From Todiramphus chloris collaris (taxonomy: Eukaryota > Chordata > Aves > Coraciiformes > Alcedinidae), in NCBI GenBank assembly GCA_025345505.1, contig JANVCC010000076.1:12111832-12175831 (forward strand): a stretch of 64,000 bases of DNA, written 5' to 3'. Position 1 is the stretch's first letter. Every line of letters starts with the position of its first letter. Below, piece by piece: positions 24,701 through 35,640 of the stretch. The position numbers and the translations under genes are program-made. A model generated the notes under the pieces. It was not told where the DNA came from. It did not search any database and was given only the letters and a program-made list of their open reading frames with translations.

Positions 24701-27700
24701 CCCCCCCCCCCCCCCCCTTTTTTTTTTTTAATTGAAAGTGCAAAAGCCCAAAATGGCTAACGTTCCTTCCAAGTCAATGACCACAAAACAGAGAATCAAA
24801 CCCACAGAAATGCTTTCTTTTAGAAATTACTCACATTTCATCAGGCTTTGCTTATACCAAGGTGACACAGCCAAACCCACTGATGGTTCAGCTATGTGGC
24901 CTGAGGAACGCGACTGCGTTAACAAAGCTGCTCTCAGATGTAGAGCAACACTTTTCATCTTTGTTAAAATACCATAGAGCTACTCCATTCCCAGCCTGTC
25001 AGCATCCCTTCTCACTGGCCCTTCTGACTGTCCCACTGGAAATCAGGCATATGTTGCCAGGCTCCCTACAGCTATATGAGCTAAATATTCACCCCGTAAT
25101 GTCTTAGAGATGTGGGGAGAGCTCCTTCTTTGCTCTTCTTTTTTTTTTTTTCCAGAAACCTAACTAAATCTTGCTATTGTGTGAGTTCCTTTTTTCTTTT
25201 CTTTTAATAACACCGTATTTCATTTCAGCAACAGTTGCAGGCGGCTGCCCAACACTTGTACTCTTAAAAAGGAAAAACAATGCAAAGCGAGGGTGTTCCC
25301 TGAGGGAGATCATGCCCTTCCTCAGCTGCTCACACATGCAAGACAGATTTTTTTTCAAGCACAACAGCCGTTCAGAAACGTGACTGCTGTTCATGCAGAT
25401 AGGTACTTTCTCAGCATCTGTGTCCTTGGGGTATCCTTCTTACTGAATGACATTTTAGAGCATATAGCTTATGCAACAACTGGGAAAGATAACACTGAGG
25501 TTATTAGCAACTGCTGCAAGGCTCAAAAGAAAATAATGTCTGGCCACAAAAACCAGAAGGTTCCACAAAAATCTGTGGATCAGTGGAGGTTACCAGGGTC
25601 TGTGGAATGCAGGATGTGTACCATGGGGACCAAAGACCATATAGGGAGAGGCAGGAAAGGTGTAAGATGCTTGGCACAGCAGCTTAAGCTCTTCCCTGTG
25701 GATGTGCTGGTGCTTAATGTTTGGAAGGAGACTGGGTGCATGGTTTGTGTGCTTTGGCGCAATCCCCAGAGTCAATGTATGCCTGATGCTGTCTGTGTTT
25801 TGTCCTTGCTCACAAGAAATCTTGGAAATAATTGGCTCTTCCAGTGGTCTATAATGAAAGTGATGTTCTAGCTTCACAGAGTTGTCTCTATAAAGCAGCA
25901 ACTGAAGTAAATGTGTAGAGTTGTGTCCTATTTCAAAATGTGCTCTAAAAAACTGAGATGTGCATAAGGAGAAGTTTGGATAACAGCATGTTTTTGCCAT
26001 TGAATACTTTACATCAGCTATATGTTGAAAGCAAAGGACTGAGATTCAGGAGGAAAAGTTCAGCTGCTGACCTCTCCACAGGCTTTTTTGGTGCCTTAGT
26101 TCTCCACCTGTGAAACAAGGAAGCAGTATTCAAGGGAATATAGGGATAAGCATAGCCTTACAACTTAAGACTTAATTTAAGGTTTTGGTAAAACAAGCAC
26201 AGGTATTTATGACAGTTCTAATGATAAAACCTGTCCAAATAGGACACAGATGCTAACAGGATTTTTGTGTAAGTAGAGTTAAGTTTTTCTGTAGGCAAAA
26301 CAGGCATCAACAATAGCTGTTGTGCCTCTAACTCAACATGGTGAAAAAAGAGGTGCAGTTCATCACAGAAGAAACATGCCAAAACTTTTTAATTGGCAGA
26401 ATATTTAATTTTTTTATTTAGTGAGTGATTAGAATCATCAAACCATAGAAAAACATAGACTGGAATGTTCGTTTGGAGGTTATCTGGTCCAACCCCATGC
26501 TGAAAGCAGAGTTGACTTCACAGACAGGTGAGATTGTCCGAGACCTGTGAGAAGAATCCACATCCTTCTTCCAAGAGACAGGTAAGAAAAGACCTATTTC
26601 CTGATTGCTAGAAAAGCCCAGCTATAAGTTGCACACTTCACTTTTTAGACATCTTAAAATGCAGGTAGCTGTGCACATACCTAGAGATGAACACTTTTGC
26701 TTTCCAGAACTTGACCTGCTCTAGTGTTGAGCAATTCCTGACAAAGGATGGGAGCACTCTCTCTGATGATTTTTCAAACATTTGGTGAAGTTTTTCTTTC
26801 TGATTGTGACTTTTTAGCGATAATTAATCATAAGACATTATCCTTTTGCTTTGAGGGTTGGGATTCTGGGGTTCTTTGGGGTGGTGGGGTTTTTTTGGTG
26901 TTTTTTTTTTGATTGTGACATTTGTCTATGAAACTTACCTGATTTTGCTTTTAACACTGACAATGGGAAAAAAATAGATTGCTTTCACTATAAGGTATCA
27001 CAAACCAGAGACCTATCACTCTGATGGTTGTAAACCTCTGAATGTTTTTTTTTTCTGTAAGGACAACACATAGTGTGAGATAATATAGGAGATAGTACCT
27101 TTATAGAGAGGGCAGGATCAGAGTAAAAGTAGTACTAGTAAAGTAGTTTTGAGTAGCTGTTACTGGCACCTCAATTCAGCCTAGCTCTAGCAGGATGAAC
27201 AGAAATTACAGCATCAGAAAATACTGGCATGAAAGACCCGGATGTAATGAGACTATCTATGAGCAAAATTTTGGTAGAATGAATGTGAATATTAAGTAGC
27301 TACTAAATGTTTGTTAATTTTTATCTTATTTTGAATATGAGCAGACAGTTATCCAATTGCCTTCTATAGGTTAAGATATTTTGTATTATTGTTGGGTATG
27401 GTAAAAGATGGGTATGGCTCCTTGATGGTGTTTCTCTGTTCTGGGATCCCTCTTCTTTTATCCCTGTCTTTGTATCAGTCTTTCAAGGTAGTTTTTTATG
27501 GTGTGAGCAAAGAATGGCATGTAATATGAGACACACAGATTGTTGGGGTTTTCTCCTGAATTTTAAGGGAACAGTGTATAGTATCACTTTAAGATCTACA
27601 AATAGCTCACTTTAACATAAGTACAAAGTAATCCTGATAATTCACTGACAAACAGCATCGATTCCTGTTTCTGTGGGCATCAGTCATTAGCAAGTCTCTG

Positions 27701-28579
27701 GATGATACTCTAAGCTGCAACAGCAGAGGGGAAAGAAAAGGTTCTTGTGTCATTTTCATTGGTCTTCAATCAAGTTATGAGTGTGTTACTTTCTGGTCAT
27801 GAATTTTGTTATGTATGAGGTTGTCAGATATTTTTGGACTTGGTGATGAATGTTTTCTGAAAATCATAGAACTTTCAGACAGCTGGGTTGTTTGGGGCTG
27901 GAGGAGCTAATATAAGAGAGAAGGCACCCATTTGGGGAGAAATCTGTGAGAGATATGGTCTGCATATGAAGAGGACAAGCTACTGGCACAAAAATTGTAG
28001 TATTATGGATAGCTATATGAAATACCAGATGTGGTGAAGTGGGATGACAAAAAAGCCAAGAAGATCTCGGTGGGACGCTTTTGGCATGTCAACATTAATG
28101 ATCAAGTGAGACACCATGAGAAAGAAGAACTTTTTCCAGGAATCAAAAACCAGGGATGTGGTTGCTGAAAGCAAGAATTCCAGGAGAGGAAAGGAGGACA
28201 GAAAATGTCAGACGCATTACTGGAAAGCTTAAGCCTTAAAACATTTGAGTAAGGGCAGTCCAGTTTAGAAGTCATTATGTTAAGGATAATAACCTGAACA
28301 AGAGAATCCTGAATAAATGGAAGAAATTGTTTTGCTCCACTTTATGCTCAAATACTACTGCCATAATGCATCGGAGTCCCTGTGTCAGGAGGTTGCACTT
28401 GAGGACCTGGCGTGCCTAACTTGCAAGACTGAGGCAGGTATCTCAGCCGTTAGCAGGACACTGCGGTAGTCCTTGTGGTTTGCAGGCAACTACATACAGG
28501 CATAGCTAGAATAAGTAGGATGTCTTCTACCAGTGGCAGACCACTGAATAGACATCTTGGCTTATTCACATTTCTCACT
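24701..28579. other. Non-coding stretch, no gene recognised
   Basis: It begins with the poly(C)-poly(T) gap edge (24701-24729). A 192-codon plus-strand open frame at 25293-25871 is the second longest in the window. It has no recognised motif, no clear promoter or splice context and ordinary composition, so I regard it as probably chance. An old CR1 scrap lies at 26431-26540. The part from about 28000 to 28579 may still belong to the decayed Gypsy element, but I cannot align it. Confidence 0.5.
26431..26540 (-). repeat. CR1-type LINE, old 3' end fragment
   Basis: Read on the plus strand, the sequence follows the reverse complement of a CR1 3' end: an atcatca...catagaaaaacatagactgg start, then ggaggttatctggtccaacc, then ccatgctgaaagcagagtt. 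These match, with several changes, the familiar avian order of catagaatggtt, then gaccttaaagatcatc, then gttccaacccc. It is more diverged than the copy at 35252, hence older. No coding part of the LINE is retained. Confidence 0.7.
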
Positions 28580-30110
28580 AATGAAGTACCACAGGGATAT
28601 TTTTGCTGGGATATCCATGTTGGCTATGAAATGCTGCTTCTTTCTGGAATGAGAGTCCAGTTATTATTGGTATGTTTCTAATGTACTTAAGGCAGTCACT
28701 TTTCCCACACTCTAATGTTGCAGCTCCACATTTTTGGTAGTAGCCAGTCAGATGTGTTATAATTATAAATCAGACATTGGTTTTAAGGCTTGCAGACCTC
28801 CCTCATAACGCTTTAATTTCCTCAGCCATTTGCAATATTCATACATCTGTCACATTCGCAAGGTATCTAGACAGGGTACCACCAACTACCAAGGCTGTGC
28901 CAGGCACAATATTGTATTATGTCTGCGGATTGTACCTAATTAAGCCCTAAGTAGGGCTTGACAAGTCACTGGCACACGATCCAAGTCTTTCCTATTTATC
29001 AGGGGTACAAGTGGTTTGTGGTCAGTTAAAAGTTGAAATGACTCTCTGGAAGAGCTTTTTTTATACATTTTTCACATGCTTCTTTTACAATGAGACACTC
29101 CTCAGTCTGCAGAGAGTGATTTATATCATCAGCGAATGTCCAGGGGCAGTGTGTAGCAGCCCCACTGGTCTGAGCAAGCTGCACTAATTCAGTAATCTGC
29201 AACACTTACAGCAGGAGGCTGCGAATGCTTATGGGAAGGGAGGATTGGTGTGCTTCAGGTAGGGCTTCTACTCAGTTGAAAACATATTCTCATATTATAT
29301 TCAAATATCAGGTGCTTTCATTTTCCAGGAGTTCCTTCCAAATACATATTTGCCATTCATAACCCAGAATTCCTTTCACTTTGACATAGATTCAGGAGTT
29401 TGTATTAATTTATTACTTTCTTAGGCCAATTTACCTTTGTTCAGCCTGCCCTTATGCCTGGTTTTGATGCATGTTGTCACAATAGTTCAGCTAGTTTTGA
29501 TGTATCCCAATATTTATTGTGTTTTAGACCCGAATACCAAGTGTCTCTGGAAATCTAGACTGGCTTTTATCATGTTTCTCTTCTTAATGGCAATATCCCA
29601 GGACTTTGTCTGTACAAGCAACTATCCCTTTCCAGGTGCTGCAGTAGCCTTGTCATTTCCTTTGGAATATATTGGGTGCAGTAGTGATGCCAAAAGGAAG
29701 TCTGCGGAGAGATTACCATCCAAAAGGCATAATAAAAGTAGTTAACTTGGCGCCATCTGGGTGTAGAAGCATCTGCCAAAAATCATTTGCGGCATCTAAA
29801 AGGGGAAAAAACTTGGGCATTCATCTTGGAAAGATGTCGTCCACTGTGGATAGGGTAGTGCTTCTCTCAAGTACTTTGTTTCGTTGATTTAGGTCGAAGG
29901 ATCTGCTGATGCATCCATTTTTGTTAAGGACTTGCAACCGCTAGTAAACACCGTCCAGCGGGTTTAGCTATTTCTTCTGTAACGCTGACAGGGCTTGGAC
30001 TGCCTACTCTTGCTCTTTGCTTGGAAAGGGCTGAAATGAACGTGCTGTGACTCTTTAGACACTGTAAGGAGTTGTATTGCATTGTAGAGTGGGGAGATAA
30101 GCTTAGCAGT
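28580..30110 (-). pseudogene. pol (Ty3/Gypsy-like fossil): Decayed Ty3/Gypsy-type retrotransposon Pol (RT-RNase H, possible integrase end)
   Basis: On the minus strand, split over several frames, the order of Ty3/Gypsy Pol landmarks is visible. Near 29890-29950 is a degraded ...DLN motif, followed by a TVDDI-like block. Near 29760-29802 is LDAANDFWQMLLHPDGAK, the first catalytic-Asp block of the reverse transcriptase. Near 29670-29720 is RRLPFGITTAPNIFQ. Near 29600-29650 is RLLQHLE and then a corrupted YxDD box reading CTDKVLGY, where the second Asp is Lys. The RNase H part includes EECLIVKEACEK (about 29045-29085) and the uninterrupted TDHKPLVPLINRKDLDR (about 28965-29025). Near 28588-28623 a weaker block recalls the HHCC end of an integrase. 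Multiple frameshifts and stops show it is dead. Protease, gag and LTRs were not found. An endogenous retrovirus is less likely, because the residues fit Gypsy rather than retroviral RT. Confidence 0.85.
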
Positions 30111-31460
30111 CCTCTTTCCTCCAGTGCTTTTGTGTTGTTTTCTTCTGGCTGATAGCGCAATGCCGTTGGTGTATCCTGCTGAACAGTTTCTTTTTGAACC
30201 CCTGGGAAGAAGCACGGTGCTCTGAGTGTCCTGTAACATTGCGAATTACTACAGATCTTGTTGGCATATACGCTCATCTATTACTGCAAGTGACCCCGTT
30301 GCCTGTTATTTGGTTTTAAACAGTTCTTTCTCACTTCTCATTTCTGAACGCTGTCCCGTGCCATCCCTCAGGGACTTGCTTCTTACCCAGGAGACTGCTT
30401 TCTACCTATTTATTTTCCTGCTCCAATCTCTAAAAATCTGAGAAGATCTTACTCAGCTTTTATTGCCCTACCTACTTCCCTCCATTGCTGCTGGAGTGCA
30501 CAACACCAGTGTGGTCTCAGGGCCTCTGTTGACTGAAGCTCTCCTGTGTCCCCTCTGAGATGTCCCTCTTCCACTAGAAATCTATCCCACAGTGGCAGAA
30601 AAGAGAAGTGTGAGGGCTCACAGGGTGTTTTCACCACTGCCAGCTAATAGCTAGCCAGGGCACGAGGCCCTCCAATGCATGTGTATTTTTCCATTATTTT
30701 CCCTGGCAAAGAATTAATTCATGTGGCAAAAAAAATGACTGTAAAATTTCTTCCATTTTCTCCTGTCAATTCACCCCGTGCAGGAAGGTGGGTAAGTTGT
30801 GAGTGTGCACACTTCCAGCTGAAACTTCACACACCATTATATTGCCAAAAGCTGACATCGCAAACATGTGGGATTTTAGAAAATAAGAGTTGATATTGAT
30901 TGTCCTGCATTTTACCTGGAGATTGGTTTTGAGAAATCTTCAAACTCCTTGAAAAATGTCAGGCCTTAGTCTCATTTGAAAGCACTTAGAACTGAAAAAT
31001 CATTCCATGAACCAATGTTGACTTAATCTGCTGCTATAGTACCAAAGGCATCACAAACTTGTTTGACCCTCAGAACTGAAATTTTCTTCTACCTCCAAGT
31101 TCCAGACCCACATCCTGCCCTCTTTCTTCACATCCCTCTGTTAAGTACTTCCAGTTGGACTTCTCAGTGAATAAAGGAGGTAGAAGTTGACCATATCTAT
31201 GCATGTGCATGTTCCTATCCATATCCATGATCAGGATTTACATGGCTCACTATATACATGTATATTCTTGTTAATTCTGCCTGTGTGAGCCTACAAACCA
31301 AGATGCTTTCATTGCTGGAACCAAGAAGGGGAGAGATGAAATTACTGTAGCCAAGTAGAAAGTGTAAGATATGGGAATCTCCCTTGTGGAGTAATACATA
31401 CAGGAATATGGTACTAGAAAACACAGGGAAATCTTAGCTAAGAGACACTGAGATCTTTTC

Positions 31461-31504
31461 TACTTTTTTCTTTGCTTTTTTCTCTCTTTTTTTTTTTTTT
31501 TTTT
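31461..31504. repeat. Poly(T)-rich tract
   Basis: A T-rich tract ending in about 18 consecutive T, with scattered C upstream. There is no sign of an adjacent retrocopy on the minus strand. Confidence 0.85.
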
Positions 31505-31760
31505 AAATGTGGGAAAAAGGAAGGAAGAGGTTGTAGTGTCCTCTTCTTGTTGCTAAAACTCATGCCCCTTGTAGATCACGAGTCTCTGTACACCACAATA
31601 AACAACTCTGAGTGCAGTGTGCTGTAAGTAATTTAAAAGCTACTCTAAAAGAAGTGCATAATTCTCATGTTTTATACATTTCCAAAAACATCAGTCATTC
31701 GTTTTTAATTGCCTATACTGCACAATTAAAATTGAAAATTAAAAGGAATTATTAGGATAA

Positions 31761-31861
31761 TCTTCTTGCTTGTTTTCTTGCTTGCTTTCTCTCTTTCTTG
31801 CTTTCTTTCTCACTTTCTTGCTTTCTGACTTTCTTTCTCCTTCTTCCCTTCCATTCTTCTG
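31761..31861. repeat. Degenerate (cttt/cttg)n polypyrimidine microsatellite
   Basis: About 100 bases made of ctttcttgctttct-type units with very few purines. Long polypyrimidine tracts with this asymmetry can form triplex DNA and are often length-variable between individuals. Confidence 0.9.
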
Positions 31862-33119
31862 TCCCTTCTCTATGGTCTTTCCTCCATAAATGAGACTGAA
31901 GATGTTATATCACTCTCCTTATGCTACGGACTGAATCTATGCATGTGGACAGACAGTTGGACTAATGTGGTCACTTGAAAACCAACAAAATTTGACCATC
32001 TACCTGAGTACTACAGAACATGTATGTGTGGATATGGATATGGATATACATACACAGAACATGTTAGACATACAGCCACATGATGACTGGAGTTGACATA
32101 CCCTGGGGATTTTCATGGAAAAACATAAGTGAAATGGCTTTGCTGTACATCTTGATGATGTCTTTCAGAACAGGGGCTCTGGGTGCTTCTGAGCCCCTCT
32201 GCCCCTGTGCCTGCAGGCTTTGTCCTTTCCCCTCACACCACCAGCTCATCCTCCATGACCACAGCACAGGTCCACTGGAACTGATCACCAAGGCCTCACA
32301 GCAGCGAGGACACTGTTGAACACATATGGTGGGATGTATGTGGTTTTCTTGGCAAGGCAGTTTGAGGAAAAAATTTTTGTGTGGTCATAAAAGCTCAGAT
32401 GTGGATGGCCTCAGCTGAATACTGTTAGACAAGAGAGTGGCTAAGAAAGATCATTACCATTCAATATGCTATTATGGTTACCAAACTGCTTTGGTGTTAA
32501 AAATCTTTGAATGTGTGGGAGATCCTCTTGGTAGACTCTAGTTGCATTTTAGAAAATAGCACATCAACAACACGCAGCACGTTGCTCTCAGAAACCCTCT
32601 GGGGATCAGGGATGAGATTAGTTTGCCCTTCGATCCCCTTTGATCAGTATTTTTGACTCAAATGAAGGGTGCTTTTGAAATAAAGTACTTAGGTCTCATT
32701 TTATCACAGTGACAGTTAATCTTAGTATCGATAGTTGTCTAGGCATTTGTATTTGACATATGTTTTTCTCTTTAGAGCTAATGTTAAAGTTTTGAGGGGT
32801 CACTGAATTTCACACACATGCTTTTTCACTTAACTATGTCTTTTGACTATTAGAGGTCAGTATGTGTTTCTAAATCCTAAAATCATTTAAGGAGGTACAT
32901 ATAAGTTCAGATGTTTATCTTTAAATATTTGGAACCACAGTAATAACAAGAACAACCAGCAGATCATTTTTTTTTCACGACGCTTTTCTACTGGCTTTGC
33001 AGGAAGCATAGTCCTCACCTCTGGAAGGAGAGGCACGACTGGGAACAGTCCTGTGCAGTTGGAGGTTTCCATCAAGAGGTGGTGCTAGCAATTACCACAG
33101 TCAGAGTAACATCCTTGTA

Positions 33120-33320
33120 AAATCTCTATAATCTATTTCCTACCGAAAGGTTTTATGTGGGCATGTGCACTTAGGCAGTAGTCCGGCATCCTTCTCTTTA
33201 TGAGCTGTGTAATTGTACATTTAGTCCTATTTCGGCCTAGGAAAGCCGCACTATAATGTGTAATTATAACCTTGGTAAGTGTAACACCATTAAAGTTGTA
33301 CTAAGTGGTGTGCACAGCAG
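33120..33320. promoter_or_regulatory. Candidate conserved regulatory element
   Basis: Two copies of a homeodomain-type box, TGTGTAATTGTA (33206-33217) and TGTGTAATTATA (33257-33268), lie in the same orientation 51 bases apart, flanking tttcggcctaggaaagccgc. The composition (TAATT cores, unusual CpG retention in cctaccgaaag, gtccggcatcc and tttcggcc, no repeats) is the look of a vertebrate conserved non-coding element. Conservation itself cannot be seen here. Confidence 0.3.
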
Positions 33321-35251
33321 AGCAATGATAGGGTGATGACAGAATGACATGCTATAACCAGCAAGGCATAATAAGAAGAGTCTTGTTCCTGCTATTAAAG
33401 AGGCTGTTCTCTCTTACCAGCTAACTTCTGGTTCCCCAGGAGAAAGGAAATGATGCTAAGTCTCACAGAAGCACTGACTATGTCTGTAGGAGTGACATTG
33501 GCTGGACACTTGTCCAGAGGCTGTTAAGGACCTAGAGGTGTCAGGGCACACGGGGTGGCAGAGCCTTAGGAGGTCCCAGCAGCCCCTGAGGGCAGCAGCA
33601 CTGGCCACACCACAGACGGACCTTGCTGGGGTGCTCGCTTTGGGGTGCTCCTCCAAACTGAGCCCTGCCTGAGCACTGAGCACCCAACTCAGCCTTGACA
33701 GACAAGAGGATGCACCAGACAGGGCTGTACCAGCCAGTCCCTTCAGTGCAGGAAAAATCCCTTCTCATGAGCCAGTCTGGGGCTTGTTGACTGCTGCAGG
33801 TGTGCATAACTGACCCTCTCTTTCCTCCTCTGCTTTCCCAAAGGCAAGGGGAATGAAGCAGTAGGTGCTCACTGGTGCAGCGTGCAGGAGGCTGCAGCGA
33901 GTAAGGTGGTGGGTGCAGTGGAGCACCCAGTGTCGTGGAGGAGGAGCCCAGTGTCATGGAGTTGATGGGTTAAGTGGGAAAGTGTCATCAGCCTCACCAG
34001 GGAGGTATCCCTTCTAAGTCTCCTGTAAGTGGAAACAACCATCAATCTTATTGTGAAAAGCAGCCTTGGGGGAAGACAAACTTTACCCAAGTGAGTGCAA
34101 ACTTTTGCTTGACTTTTTTAAGATTGCTGCCAGCAGGATCATCTGGGGAGTTTCCATTCCTCTGGTACCTGTGGGATGCTGTGGGCCACACTGGAAGTGT
34201 GTGCTGATTAGCACCACTATGGAAATTAAAGATCTCAGTGTGGGTATATGGCATAAACTACACTGTAAATTGAATTAAATACTCCAAAAATCTTGCCAGA
34301 GTGCAGGGCCTTTGGCCGATTAAATCCCAGCCTTTTAAGCACTTTTATACAGGATTGCAGAAGAGAGCTTTAAAATGGTCCTTATGGCATTTTTAATGGA
34401 GGCGAGTCCCAGGCATGGTTCGAGATAGCTGGTCCAGTGGTCCTGTTTTTGCTTTGGCAGGAGTACATCACTAATCTGAAAGATGTTGACAGTCTTCACA
34501 GTGATGTTTTTTTTCCATGTTTGTGTTTTGTATTTTCTGGCTGAGTTAACCCGGTACCCTGTAAACTTTCTCGTTGTGCTTTGTACTCATTGCAATGACA
34601 TCTACTGTGGAAGGAAGAGAGAAAGCTTATTAACCACAGGCTCGCCTCCTGCTGACTGCAGTCAGAGACGGCCTGGGACAACACTTCCAGCAGATGTTTC
34701 TGCTTTATAGGTCAATGGAAACTTTACAGAGATATTTCCCTCTTCAGTCCAAAAGCAAATGCCAGAAAGTCTGAGATCCAGTAACTTTGTGCTGGACACC
34801 AAGAATTTTATTTGGTTTGTTATATTTTTTTTATACACACACAAAACAGCTACCAGAAAGTTGTCTTTAACATTGCTTTAAATGGCATCTCTTACAGCAA
34901 TAAAGCTGCTATCCACTTGTGGAGAGAGATCTTGCTGGCTTTGCCCGCACATGGAGTGTCAATGTAGGCTAGAACCCATCAAAAATGGGCACACACAAGA
35001 CACAGACCGTCAGCCGTCATCATGGGTTGGTATTTTCTGGTTCTGAGTCTCCATGGACTCGATGGAACTAATCTGTATTTCAAAGGATAAAAGAGAAATG
35101 TGCTATTATATCCAAACAAAGGGGAGAAAATGCATCTTTCCTTCTGCAAATTATCCTCTTGTTTTCTCAAGGAGGGACTGACTGGGGAAGAAAGGATATG
35201 GAGAGGAAGGGAAAGGGAAGGCTTAACCTCTGTGCCCACTCATGACTCCGT

Positions 35252-35640
35252 AGAGTCATAGAATGGCAGGGACTGGAAGGGACCTCTGGAGATCATCAAG
35301 TCCAGTTTGTGACCATTACCTCATCCTATCACAGGGCACCACTGAAAAGAGGCTGGCCCTTCTACTTCACACCCACCCTTCAGATATTTGTAAACATTAA
35401 AAAGATCCCCTCTCAGCCTTCTCCAGGCTAAACAGCCCCAGGGCTCTCAGCCTATCCTCATAAGAGAGATGTTCCAGTCCCTTCATCATCCTCATAGCCT
35501 CTGTTGGACTCTCTCTAATGTTTCCCTGTCTCTCTTGAACTGTAGAGTCCAAAAATGGACACAATACTCCAGTGTGGTCTCATTAGAGACTCCACAGAGA
35601 TGGGAACACACAATACAGCACTCCTGTCTACTTCAGGTTT
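35252..35640 (-). repeat. CR1 LINE, 5'-truncated 3' end
   Basis: On the plus strand it begins agagtcatagaatggcaggg, continues with gacctctggagatcatcaag and later ccttctccaggctaaacagc, cctcataagagagatgttcc and ccaatactccagtgtggtct forms. This is the reverse complement of the standard avian CR1 3' region, covering the 3' untranslated end and the last part of ORF2. The copy is therefore on the minus strand with its 3' terminus at 35252. Its left part is well preserved and its right end fades after about 35640. The 125-codon minus-strand frame overlapping it is partly LINE-derived, not a gene. Confidence 0.95.

Larger units (their letters stand above)
30111..35251. other. Non-coding stretch upstream of the Gypsy fossil
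   Basis: This is where the gag, protease and 5' LTR of the minus-strand Gypsy element would lie if present. I could not recognise a protease Asp motif, a zinc knuckle or an LTR. It otherwise holds a poly(T) run (31461-31504), a CTTT-type tract (31761-31861) and a candidate regulatory stretch (33120-33320). GC-richer sequence at 33540-33960 gives a 138-codon minus-strand open frame without recognisable content. Confidence 0.5.

Noticed and set aside
25293-25871. 192-codon plus-strand open frame
   Set aside because: Ordinary composition, no motif, an overlapping minus-strand frame and no promoter or splice context. Its length is compatible with chance in 64 kb read in six frames.
27841-27920. 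Possible CR1 because of the words atcatagaactttcagac
   Set aside because: Similarity ends after about ten bases and later CR1 landmarks are missing.
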